A stretch of 64,000 nt of DNA from Plasmodiophora brassicae (taxonomy: Eukaryota; Endomyxa; Phytomyxea; Plasmodiophorida; Plasmodiophoridae). Numbering within the stretch: position 1 is the stretch's first letter; every line of letters begins with the position of its first letter. The translations under genes were made by a program, and so were the position numbers. Below are positions 21,898 through 33,993 of the stretch, piece after piece. The notes beneath the pieces were generated by a model. It searched no databases. It was given only the letters and a program-made list of their open reading frames with translations, and had not been told where the DNA came from. The stretch is from NCBI GenBank assembly GCA_039704465.1, contig JASFAU010000002.1, positions 248,001-312,000 of the forward strand, read 5' to 3'.

Positions 21898-24507
21898 ATG
21901 GTGCGAAACGAATTCAGAGCGGCGAGGCTGAGGGCCATGGAAGGCAGTCTAAACCACCAAGTGAGAAACATAGCGGTTGTGGCCCGGAGACAGTCGGCGG
22001 TAGGAACGTTGCCGGTCCAAAGGCTTCCGATCCGGATGCCGGCTCCGGTCATTCCGAAGATGAACCACTGCGACGATGCGAACCTGTTCCTGGAGTCTGT
22101 ACGCCAAGGTGATATTGCGACAGCAAGGAACGTCGGGAAGCGTGACGGCGTCAACGTGAACCAGAGATGGAAACAGTGGGGAGGACGAACCGCACTGCTG
22201 GTTGCAATTGATAATGCCAACAACGCCATGACAAAATTCCTCTTGAACGAGATGGAATGTGACCCGGCAATTGCCGATCGGAACGGCCGCAATGCGATGC
22301 ATCATGCCGTTCTAGCCGGCAATCTAGAAGTCGTCAAGATGCTCATCGCGCACGGCCGTATTGATTACAGCGTCAGTGATGCTAACCAAGAGACGCCACT
22401 ACATATGGCAGCGAAACAGCGAAACCTGGAAATTACCAAGGCGATCCTGCTGCAGAACCCTGATATCGTTAACGACAAGCAGATGAATGGTTACACCCCG
22501 TACGATCTGGCATGTAGAACGTGGGAAAACAGACCCACCGCGAAACTGTTGGACCCGACGAAACCGACAGCCGGAGTTGCATTGGAAAACGGCGACGCTG
22601 CTCCTCCGCCTATAACGACCGCAGAAGATGCCCCAGTCCAGCGAACGACATGGATTCCATGGCAATCCAAGACGAAATCCGTTCGATATAGTGTGGTCAA
22701 GCCCGCGCCACCGCCCAGTATGCCTCCAGCCCAGATGGCTGATCAAGGGTCAGAAGTTGGCGCGAAGTTGACCAACCCTGGAGCGAAGACGATTGGCGAT
22801 AGGTCACTGACCAAGCAAGCTCCTCTGCGAGACCAAATGCCGGATACGCCGGTAGCACGCTCCAGTAGAAAGATGATGACACCATTGTCAGCGCGTCTAG
22901 CTGAACGAAGACGAAATGCGTCGCAAGCTCCAGGACCAGCTGCCAATCAGTCGACGAACGATATGGGCTTATCAGGCCGTTCGAAGAACAGGACACCGTC
23001 ACCGCCGACGAATGGCAGCGCCAGCCCAACCATGCCGCGAATTAACATGAATGGCGGCAACAATTCCAATTCTTCTTCGCGGGTTGAACCAACGTCCCTA
23101 AACGCATTGGTCGACGAGTTTGTAAAGTCGTGCGAGAAGATCGACACGAACTTACAAGACGGGGTAGCGAAGATTATTGCTTCTGTCTTCGGGGACGCCG
23201 TGGAAGAATCATCCCCAGATGGGGATCCATCAGCGAATGACATTAACGATCTGACCCGCGAATTGTCTGAAATCCAAGATATAGAAGATTTGCTCAACAT
23301 ATCCGATGCGCTGTTGAAAGAAGATGGCGCAGTTAAAGAGGTTGCACAGAAGGTCGCAAACCTGGTGTCAAGCATGAAAGGAGCCAAATACCCAAAGTGT
23401 CTGCGCCGATGCCAAGAAACGTTGTTGTCCGCAGCAAGGGCGCTTCGTCAGGAAAGTGAAGACGACCTCATGTCCCAGTTGAGACAAGACATGGTCAAAG
23501 CGGACGAGGCATCCTTAAAACATATGGACTTGCGGACGCGATACGACTGCTTTGAACGGAGCGAGCACTTCGAAGGCATGGAGTCCATCGAGGAGACATT
23601 GGATTACGCGTGCTGTGATGCGATCGACGCTGGGTTTGCTGTTCTCAAGACATGCCACTCCCGCCTGCCCACCAAGGACACCGAATGGCAGATTGCGCAA
23701 TGGAGGACGACAGCGGCACGAGCAGCGACCTCGGCAGTCGATACGCTGCACGACACAAACACGCGTATCTCCCGTTACATTAACGGTATCGACCTGAAAG
23801 TCAAACAACTTGAACGAAAGGCAGCATCCCATCAAGAGAAGCCCAATGGCAATGGGCGAAACGGACATACTGCAGCAGAAACGAATTACACTCCTCAAGG
23901 ACCCGCCACAGACGATATTGGAAGATTTCTGAAGAATGAAACCGAGAGGCGACGTAAATTTAACGCCGTGATATTTCGGACTGTCACCGGCCCGGTAATG
24001 ACTTCGCAGAGCGATCGCCATGCAGACCAGCTGATAACCGAGTACCAGAAGAAGCGCGGCCGGCTTCAAGATCTGCTCACGATGTATTCGGCTTCGAAGG
24101 AGATGACGCAGAAGATCGTCGATACCGCGAGTGAAGTGATGGACATTGCAGAATCATTGATGAAGAATCAGAAGACAATGGTCGAAACAGTTCGCTGCGA
24201 TGCGATCAAGAAATTCGTCGATGTTCACAAGAAATATACGCAGCGTCTGAAGGCCAGCATTGCGCGCAGTAACGCCAAGCTTCGCGATATCGACGACGAG
24301 ATCGAGTTACACACGACGGCTAGCGATCGCGCCGCACGTTCCGGACGCATCCGCGACAGTCGAGTGGAACGCGTTGCCGATTTGCACGTCGAACGCAACA
24401 ACGTCGTGACACGCACGCGCCGCTATCAAGACGACTTGGACGTCATCCTCCAGGAAACTGCCATCGCCGACGACAAATTCCAGATCGAAATGCACGCCGG
24501 AGAATGA
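21898..24507 (+). CDS. Ankyrin-repeat protein with helical C-terminus
   Basis: An intronless frame of up to 869 aa, beginning 45 bp after the previous stop; an alternative Met lies at 21937. Ankyrin repeats occupy about residues 60-215 (GGRTALLVAIDNANNAMTKF, NGRNAMHHAVLAGNLEVVKM, QETPLHMAAKQRNLEITKAI, NGYTPYDLA). A Ser/Pro-rich disordered region follows (about 220-400), then a long acidic and basic alpha-helical half (about 400-869) with likely coiled coil, including QRLKASIARSNAKLRDIDDE. There is no signal peptide, membrane span or enzyme domain. Ankyrin repeats imply protein binding; the partner is unknown. The close spacing to the membrane-protein pair is notable but says nothing firm about function. 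Confidence 0.8.
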   Translation: MVRNEFRAARLRAMEGSLNHQVRNIAVVARRQSAVGTLPVQRLPIRMPAPVIPKMNHCDDANLFLESVRQGDIATARNVGKRDGVNVNQRWKQWGGRTALLVAIDNANNAMTKFLLNEMECDPAIADRNGRNAMHHAVLAGNLEVVKMLIAHGRIDYSVSDANQETPLHMAAKQRNLEITKAILLQNPDIVNDKQMNGYTPYDLACRTWENRPTAKLLDPTKPTAGVALENGDAAPPPITTAEDAPVQRTTWIPWQSKTKSVRYSVVKPAPPPSMPPAQMADQGSEVGAKLTNPGAKTIGDRSLTKQAPLRDQMPDTPVARSSRKMMTPLSARLAERRRNASQAPGPAANQSTNDMGLSGRSKNRTPSPPTNGSASPTMPRINMNGGNNSNSSSRVEPTSLNALVDEFVKSCEKIDTNLQDGVAKIIASVFGDAVEESSPDGDPSANDINDLTRELSEIQDIEDLLNISDALLKEDGAVKEVAQKVANLVSSMKGAKYPKCLRRCQETLLSAARALRQESEDDLMSQLRQDMVKADEASLKHMDLRTRYDCFERSEHFEGMESIEETLDYACCDAIDAGFAVLKTCHSRLPTKDTEWQIAQWRTTAARAATSAVDTLHDTNTRISRYINGIDLKVKQLERKAASHQEKPNGNGRNGHTAAETNYTPQGPATDDIGRFLKNETERRRKFNAVIFRTVTGPVMTSQSDRHADQLITEYQKKRGRLQDLLTMYSASKEMTQKIVDTASEVMDIAESLMKNQKTMVETVRCDAIKKFVDVHKKYTQRLKASIARSNAKLRDIDDEIELHTTASDRAARSGRIRDSRVERVADLHVERNNVVTRTRRYQDDLDVILQETAIADDKFQIEMHAGE

Positions 24508-24999
24508 CCGCTGGTGACTGGTGACTTTGATGCAGTGCCGCCCCGCAAAATGGCCAACAATATAAAGCACAGCCCAGAGTTTGAATTCCCGATGTGAGCG
24601 CCAAAACTCGCTGAAATCTCACAGACATCCGACTGCAGATTCTCCATTTTGTGACGGCCTGCAGCTGCTCATCGGTAACGATGTAGGATCCGGCCGTCCG
24701 TTTTGGATATTCTCTGGAAAATGTCTGTGCCGAGAGTCGCAGCTTGTAGCCAGTCTCACAGCAACGGAGCAGCCAAGTAGTGTCTCGAGCGCCCATATGG
24801 TTTCGTCAGATCGAATCACAGGCTGTTGGGCACCAGACGTCGGTTCGTCCCGGGTGCGCCAGCCAGCTTCGCCATCCACAGCGTCGGTCTCGAGCTGCCG
24901 CTTTTACCGATAATGGTCATCGCCGCTTGTACCGCCCATCTTGTAATCCAGCTAGCTCTCGTTTCCGAAATCCCATTTGCTAATGTCGCATCTTGACAG
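24508..24999. other. Intergenic region, possible small minus-strand gene
   Basis: Minus-strand frames of 86-117 codons overlap here (one holds YIVTDEQLQAVTKW, another SDETIWALETLLGC) and could be exons of a short spliced gene, but I could not join them with confidence. Otherwise it is the 3' flank of the ankyrin gene and the promoter of the CW-ARID gene. Confidence 0.35.
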
Positions 25000-26787
25000 T
25001 TGGGCATCGCCTGTGGCAATCGCGGGTGCGGCAGGGCTCCCGCGGAGCAAGTGCGTATATTGTGCGGCGCGCACGCACACCTGTGCGTTAGGTGCGCCAC
25101 GCTCTTCGATCGGAACCAGTTCTGCCAACACTGCGATGAGATCTACGCCGACGCGACCCACTTGGAGCCGTCCTGGATATCGTGCATATCCTGTCAAAGA
25201 TCGGTTCACCGGCAATGCGAGCTGAAGAGCGGCACACCGCTGTCGCTGATGACACAAGGCCCCGGCTGGTTTAAGTGTCGCCAGTGTCGAGAACGCGGAA
25301 CAGCTTTCACCCCGTTCGGCAGCGTCCTGCAGGTCCCGACACCCTACTCTGGCGGCAAGCGCGTTCTGTTTACCGGCTCTGACGACGACAGCGCCGACGA
25401 CGACACGGATGGGACGCCGGGAGCGTTCCTCGATTTCGCCTTTCTGATCCTGAAGGCAGCAGAGCACGTCAAAGCATCGTCGAGTCAGGATACTACCCTA
25501 TCTTCGTTCCTGATCGAAAATCCCGCACTTGATTCCAACAGCTCCAACGTCAGCTGCTCGATGGCCGATGGCGACGTCCCCGATCCGGCGTCTGGTGGAA
25601 GCCCTGCTGCGAACGACCAGAAAGGCAAGCGTCGACGGTCTAAGGCGGCTCGAACTGAACGGCAAGAGAAGATCGCGTCCTCCAATGCATCACTACCGAA
25701 CATGAGGAAAACGATCCTCACGCTGGCAGCCGGTTCGGTACCCAAGCCGGAAGGTGACACGGGCATCGGGGGCGTCGAATGCCATTGGGCGCAGTGCGAT
25801 AACCCGCGGTGCTTGAAATGGAGACGCCTTCCACAGAACCTGCCGCTGGACGCGCTTCGCGGCAAATGGACCTGCAAGATGAACCGGTGGGACCCGCAGC
25901 ATTCGTCGTGCGACGACCCCGAACAAGAGCTATTCCCTGGCGAGGCGCTCCCCGATTTAATACCCGGCGACCACGACTACGATCAGCAGAAGGCCGAGTT
26001 CTACACGCAACTGAAGAAGTTCCTCGAGGATATCTCCTGCCCGATGCTGCGAAACCCGACGCTAGGCGGCAAGGACCTGGACCTATTCCACCTGTACAGG
26101 CAGGTGACGCAACGGGGTGGGTTTGACATGGTGGTCGCCATCGAAGGTACCTGGGCGCGTATCTTCCGGACGCTGCCAAACTACTCGCCAACGGTCACCG
26201 ACGCGTCCTACCGTCTGAAGCGATACTACCAGGAGTTTCTGCAGTCGTTCGAGCAGAGGATGTTCTTCCGGAAGGACATGTGCGACATTCAGGTGAAGAA
26301 GTTCCAGAGTCGACGCGCGAAGAAGACCAAGCAGGCGGATCCATCGTCGCCGGTGCAGGCGCTCTTAAACCCGACGAATGCAATCGACAACCTGGTGGCC
26401 TACAGTTTGTCAGCAGCGAAGCTGCCCAACCGGGTGCCTCCCCAATGCATCATCTGCAAACGTGGAGACCAGCTGGTTCCTTGCGATCCCAATGCCGGTG
26501 CCCTGCGCGTGTGGTCGACTCCTGGCAGTGCAACATCGCCGTCAATCCTGGTCTGTCGGCAATGCTTGGCGACAAGATGCTCCCCGCCAAGATCAACGCT
26601 GCCCGGATCATCACCTGTCCTCCCTAGGATACCAATCGATGGCCTGAAAGAATTCGCCAAGGCATCAACTATCCAGGCCGGGTTCGTCGGCACCGTGAAG
26701 GAACGCACCGATCGTCCACTGCCTGCCGCCGTGCCCAGCAAGTTCTACCAAAGCCTACCTGTACAGTTCCCGGCCCCGATGCCCTAG
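25000..26787 (+). CDS. CW zinc finger plus ARID domain protein with N-terminal PHD-like Cys cluster
   Basis: An intronless frame of 595 aa. Order: a Cys/His-rich region at about 20-105 (CGAHAHLCVRCATLF, CQHCDEIYADATH, WISCISCQRSVHRQC, FKCRQC) resembling PHD/ZZ-type zinc binding; an acidic disordered part (DDDSADDDTDG); a basic stretch (KGKRRRSKAARTERQ); a CW-type zinc finger at about 260-310 (WAQCDNPRCLKWRRLP, WTCKMNRWDPQHSSC); an ARID DNA-binding domain at about 328-425 (FYTQLKKFLED, LDLFHLYRQVTQRGGFDMVV, YYQEFLQSFEQ); and a final Cys pair cluster (CIICKRGD, CRQC). CW fingers read methylated H3K4 in known proteins and ARID binds DNA, so a chromatin regulator is inferred. A short upstream coding exon near 24977 is possible. 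Confidence 0.85.
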   Translation: MGIACGNRGCGRAPAEQVRILCGAHAHLCVRCATLFDRNQFCQHCDEIYADATHLEPSWISCISCQRSVHRQCELKSGTPLSLMTQGPGWFKCRQCRERGTAFTPFGSVLQVPTPYSGGKRVLFTGSDDDSADDDTDGTPGAFLDFAFLILKAAEHVKASSSQDTTLSSFLIENPALDSNSSNVSCSMADGDVPDPASGGSPAANDQKGKRRRSKAARTERQEKIASSNASLPNMRKTILTLAAGSVPKPEGDTGIGGVECHWAQCDNPRCLKWRRLPQNLPLDALRGKWTCKMNRWDPQHSSCDDPEQELFPGEALPDLIPGDHDYDQQKAEFYTQLKKFLEDISCPMLRNPTLGGKDLDLFHLYRQVTQRGGFDMVVAIEGTWARIFRTLPNYSPTVTDASYRLKRYYQEFLQSFEQRMFFRKDMCDIQVKKFQSRRAKKTKQADPSSPVQALLNPTNAIDNLVAYSLSAAKLPNRVPPQCIICKRGDQLVPCDPNAGALRVWSTPGSATSPSILVCRQCLATRCSPPRSTLPGSSPVLPRIPIDGLKEFAKASTIQAGFVGTVKERTDRPLPAAVPSKFYQSLPVQFPAPMP

Positions 26788-27118
26788 TCGACCGTTAGAC
26801 GTAGATATATGTACATAACCGAAAATGTATACACAAGCGGTCATCCACTCATGAGCATCGTGATTCAAGTGGCAGAGCGCGCAACCTGAACTGAGCAAGA
26901 ACTGTGTGATCGAACTTGCAGGTTGGCAGCCGATTGCGTGTGTGAAGGCAGGAAGAGCGCTGCGCGGACTTCGCTGTCGACGTGGCATTGCGCCGCCCCG
27001 CCTCCTGTCTGCGTGTCACAGACCAGATCCTCGCCCGGTTCATCGCGGGCGTCCACACACTTGCAGGGCAGTCGTCTGTCACAGGGCTACCTTTGTCGTT
27101 CTCGAAGAACGCAGAATA
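26788..27118. other. Intergenic region
   Basis: 331 bp between the CW-ARID stop and the protease start. No supported gene; it presumably contains the protease promoter. Confidence 0.5.
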
Positions 27119-29278
<2,160 letters not shown>

Positions 29279-29686
29279 ATCGGCCTCGTGGGCGTTCGTT
29301 AAGCATGGCTTCACTTCCTAACCTATTTCATCCCGCGTCATTTTTCGTCTCTAACTGTGCGGTGGCCGCGTGTGCCACGACTAAATCAATGTCAAACCAT
29401 CGCTTTGATTACGCCCTCCACTCGTCATGTTTGATCACGACTGTCAATCCCAATAATGGAGGCGTCTGCGAGTGTCTGTCTACCCGTTACAGTGTTGGCG
29501 CGTTCGCCCCCATGATACGATCCACGTTTGTTCGAGACTGTTCTAGATAGGCAAGGCTGAAGAGTCGGCGTGCACGACTGCTTAGGCCCTGCTGTTGAGG
29601 CTACCTGTGTGGGAGTCGCGTGTGCGATCGGTACGAGGTACCAGAGGAAATCTATCGGAGAGGGTCCCTTGTTCTCATCATAGTCA
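29279..29686. other. Intergenic region
   Basis: 408 bp with no supported gene between the protease and the carrier; only short frames without features. Confidence 0.5.
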
Positions 29687-30712
29687 ATGTCGGCACCGAC
29701 ACCGCCTGTCCGCATTGACCATGAGGACGACATACATTGGGAGGACCTCAGCATTCCTCGATACTTCGCGCTGAACACATTGTTCGTGGTCCTGTACGAC
29801 TCCGCTCTTCATCCGTTCGACACGATCAAGACTCGACAACAGTACTACCGCACGGCCAGCGGGACGCGCCCTTTGTCGGCGTGGGAGACTGCTCGAGAGG
29901 TCCTGAGAGCTCGGGGACCAAAAGGCCTCTTTGCCGGTTGGCGAGCGTCCATGTTCACGAACATGCCCGGCCACCTAGTGTACTTCGGCACATACGAAGC
30001 GGCTAAACAGGTCCTCATGGACAACGTTCCTGGGCTACGCCACACGCAAATCTGCATGCTCGCGGGCGTGATCTCTGAGTTCACATCAACGGGGTTCCAT
30101 ACGCCAGGTGACGTGATCGCCAAACGTCTCATGGTGTTCCCGCTAGACAAGCGGCCCCGACCCACAGATTTTGACCTCGTCCGAAACGTACTACGAACAG
30201 ACGGCCCTCGAGGACTGTGGCGCGGTTTGACGACAAGCAGTAAGAAGAGTGCTGATTCTGTTCCGTCGCACTAGTTGATACCTGTACATCAGTTATGACG
30301 AACTCGCCGAATTCAGCGACCTGGTTCGGGACCTACGAGTTTGCCAAGACACATTTGCACAGGTTAGGCTGGCTGGACCCAACTATCGAGCAGCTGGCCT
30401 GTGGAGCGATGGCCGGATTCGCATCCGTTGTCGTCTCCAACCCACTCGACGTGGTCAGGACCCTGGTACAAACCTCTCCTGCTTCAACAAAAATGTCCAT
30501 CGTCGGGACGATCTCCCGGCAGGTTCGGACGCAAGGTACGACATTTCTCATGCTGCTCAACAACCGTTTATCAAAACGATGTGGCAGGTGTTCCTGGCCT
30601 GTTCCGAGGGATAGGCCCCCGATTAATGATATCCGTTCCGGGATCAGCCATAACGTTTGCAACCTACGAGCTCCTGAAAAAGCTTGCATCAAAAGATACA
30701 GACAATTCGTGA
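29687..30712 (+). CDS. Mitochondrial carrier protein (SLC25 family, SLC25A44-like)
   Basis: Exons 29687-30239, 30293-30535 and 30588-30712 (introns of 53 and 52 nt) give 306 aa, normal for a three-repeat carrier. Each repeat has a P-x-D signature: HPFDTIKTRQ (42-51), TPGDVIAKRL and NPLDVVRTLV. Carrier features include GLFAGWRASMFTNMPGHLVY, GLWRGLTTSIM followed by NSATWFGTYEF, and GLFRGIGPRLMISVPGSAIT. The NSATWFGTYEF segment after the second repeat recalls SLC25A44 (branched-chain amino acid carrier), but substrate assignment from this is weak. It acts in the inner mitochondrial membrane. Confidence 0.87.
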
Positions 30713-30961
30713 TCGTAAGCTGAACATAGGACGTGAGAACACAGGACGTGAGAAAACAGCCTCGAGCGTCGAGTGAGTACGGTAGCTACATACCGCGTGC
30801 TCACGTAGCATCGGTGCGGCACTGCGGGAGGCACCATAAATCCCGTGGCGGTATTGACTGGCTTCGGACCTGCGGCGTTTTTGACGCCCGTCGTCGATCC
30901 GCGCGCTTATCTGGGCAATCTCCCAACCCACATCGCTCCGCATAATCGGGCGCAGACGCTC
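30713..30961. other. Short intergenic region with a small direct repeat
   Basis: The 12-mer aggacgtgagaa occurs twice, 15 bp apart (30728 and 30743), upstream of the topoisomerase I start. No gene is seen; any regulatory role is unknown. Confidence 0.4.
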
Positions 30962-33745
30962 ATGTCGTCGTGCGATGACAGCTCGGATGAAACCCCACTG
31001 ATCAATCGTCTGCGGGAGCAGTCGGGGAAGAACGGCGTCCAGGTACAGTGTCGCTTGCTTACCTGGTTGGATCATGTGATGTCTGAGGCGCTGCTCTCTA
31101 GAAACCCGCGCCGAAGCCTGCTGTGCCGTCTGACTCCAGTGATGATGACTCACAAGACGACATTCCGCTTGTGGAGCGACTACGTCTTCAAAAAGAGAAG
31201 AATACTGCTGCTGTAAGAATTTTGCTATGCGTGCCCCCAACATCTACAGTACCTTCTAAGCGTTGCTTCTGTAGAAGGCCGCGAAAGCCAAACCGAAGGC
31301 CAATAATTTACCTAAGAAGCGGTCTCGGGTCGAGATGTCATCGTCGTCCGAAGGTGAGGATGACGAAGACGACGAGGACGATGAGGATCTGGATGCCGAC
31401 GATGACGAGCCGATTCTTGAACCGCGAGACAAGAAAGCTAGAAAGCAGGCCCAGGCCTCGGTTCGACAATGCAAAGTGAACCCTGTTGAAAATTACGAAT
31501 CCGTTGACGTCAAACCACTTGTTCCCGAAGCTACCGGCGGAAGATGGTGGACTCTGCCGCCATTGCCAGAAGGACTGAAGTGGCAAACGTTTCGTCATAA
31601 TGGTGACTTGTCACGGTTTCCCCAGATCGAGGCCCCGTATCTAATTGCTCTCACAGGAGTACTGTTTCCACCGCCTTATGAGCCCCATAATGTGAAGATG
31701 CTGTACGACGGGAAACCGGTGGATCTGACACCCGATCAAGAGGAGATTATGACGTTTTATGCAGTTATGATTGATTCTGATATGGCGAAGAAGCCCAAAT
31801 TCCGCGAAAATTTCTTCAAAGACTGGAAGGAATATCTTGGTCCCGATCACATTATTCAATGCTTCGAGAAGTGCGATTTCACTCCTGTTTACGAATGGCA
31901 TGTCGCTCGGAGGGCAGCGAAGAAACAGGAAGGGCTGACGAAGGATGAGAAACGCGTTCTGAATTCGAGACCTGAAGTGATTGCGGAGAAGGAGCGTGCC
32001 CTAGCCGAAAAGAAACGACTGGAACAAATTTATGGCTTTGCCGTTGTAGATGGGTGCAGAGAACGCGTTGGCAACTTTAAGGTTGAACCACCGGGTTTAT
32101 TTCGAGGGCGTGGTGATCACCCCAAGACGGGCAAACTGAAGCGCCGCGTTCAGCCAGAGGACATCACTCTTAACATTGGGCCCGGTGAACCCATTCCGAA
32201 GTGTCCTATAGAGGGTCACAACTGGAAAGGAGTCATCCACAACGATCGGGTCACCTGGCTGGCATTTTGGACCGAGAACATCTGTGGTGCCACGAAGTAC
32301 ATCTATCTTCACTCCAGCTCGCGTTTCAAGGGTCAATCCGACATTGACAAGTTCGAGAAGGTTTTTCGTAACGCTCGTCGTGTTTGCTAAGGTTCTCACT
32401 TGACCTGTCGTCAGGCGAGGAAACTTGAAAATTATATCGGGAAAATTCGTGCAGACTACATGGTTCAGATGAAAAACAGCGATCTCCTGACTCGACAACG
32501 AGGAACGGCAATGTGGATCATCGACGTGCTCGCCTTACGTGTTGGTAACGAGAAGGTAGAGTACAAGTGTTTGCCCTCTGTTCGTCTCTAATTCCTGTCG
32601 ACAGTCAACCGAGGATGAAGCTGACACAGTCGGTTGCTGTTCCCTCCGGGTAGAGCACCTGTCGTTTAGAGACCCAAATATTGTTGAATTCGACTTCCTC
32701 GGCAAGGATTCTATGCGGTACTTCAACGAGGTCCCTGTTCTCCAGATTGTGTACGACAACTTGCGACAGTTCTGCCGAGGGAAGTCTCCTGAAGATCAGA
32801 TATTTGATCTCCTGACGGTAATTTTGTGTGCTTTACTGAGGCCGACCTGTAATGAACGCTGCCTCAGACGTCAGCACTCAACTCTTACCTGAACTCTCTG
32901 ATGCCCGGATTATCTGCCAAAGTCTTCCGTACCTACAATGCCTCAGTCACATTGGAGAAGGTGGGCTGTCGCCCCGTGCAGGGGTGCATTGTGCTGCCAG
33001 TGAGTTTATGCCTTCTGAATTTCAGGAACTTGAAACACCGACTGCGAATCCTGACGATCCCGTCTCAAAGCCTACTGCAACCGATTCCGTTGAAGTCAAG
33101 GTGTTTTATTACAATCGGGCCAATCGCGAAGTGGCAATCCTCTGTAATCACCAGCGGACTGTCCCGAAAGCGTTCGAGTCGCAGATTGCGAAAATGGACG
33201 AAAAGGTATTTCTATTGACATTATCGGTAAAGGAACGTTTTTAAAGGTATTGGAATGTACACAGATCAAGGTCGCTGAAGATCGGAGAAAAGCGCTCCAT
33301 GACTACCTTGAGGCGCTCAAGGCTGGTAAAGCCAAGAAAATCGAAAACCCTCCAACAAAGCAGACCGATATTGACAAGGTCAAGACAATGTTAGAGAAAA
33401 CTGATATCAGGTATTCCGCCATGTATTATTCCGATTGGAACATTGCTCACATGGGTGTAGTCTGAAGAGGCTACTCATAAATCGAAAACTGAAAGACGAG
33501 AACAAGTCTGTTGCACTGGGAACGTCAAAGATCAATTACATGGACCCCAGAATAACGGTCGCATGGTGCAAAAGACTTCAGGTAATTCAGCAAAGGGGGG
33601 ACAGCGCCCGCATGTCTAATGGCCATCCGTGTGAAAGGTCCCTATTGAGAAAATCTTCAACAAGAGTCTCTTGGACAAGTTTCCATGGGCAATGGAGGTG
33701 CCTTCGACATGGAAGTTCGCGCCCGAGAAGCAAATATCCAAATAA
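30962..33745 (+). CDS. TOP1: DNA topoisomerase I, type IB
   Basis: Relaxes supercoils by transient single-strand cleavage in the nucleus. Ten exons: 30962-31042, 31102-31212, 31275-32360, 32415-32555, 32605-32817, 32868-32960, 33026-33205, 33265-33410, 33461-33581 and 33638-33745; 759 aa; introns of 47-65 nt. An acidic/basic disordered N-terminus carries two related segments ([22 protein letters not shown]) in separate exons. The core includes [24 protein letters not shown]-like [30 protein letters not shown] and [14 protein letters not shown]. The catalytic tyrosine is Tyr710 in [19 protein letters not shown]. The frame is complete after splicing, so interruptions in the raw sequence are introns, not damage. 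Confidence 0.95.
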
Positions 33746-33993
33746 TACATCCATCCGAAATTGTCTGTAATTTAATTACCAGCACATCACGTTGACCCAA
33801 TTGGCATCCGTTCCGGTATCGTGATGCGACGGTTCCAGGACCATTGTGTTCTCCATGTCACGTGGCTCCGCCGAAAGGTTTCGCCAGTGGCAACACTGTG
33901 CCTGGGCAAGCTTCCGCTGGCGTTGACTGTTGCAGTCAGTCAGCCGGTCCACTCTTCTTCTGACGTTGGGTTGAAGACCAGGCGTTAATCGTG

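Noticed and set aside
32941..33030. Alternative acceptor inside the topoisomerase I intron (after tgccag)
   Set aside because: Using it breaks the phase into the [11 protein letters not shown] exon; the downstream ttcag acceptor keeps the frame.
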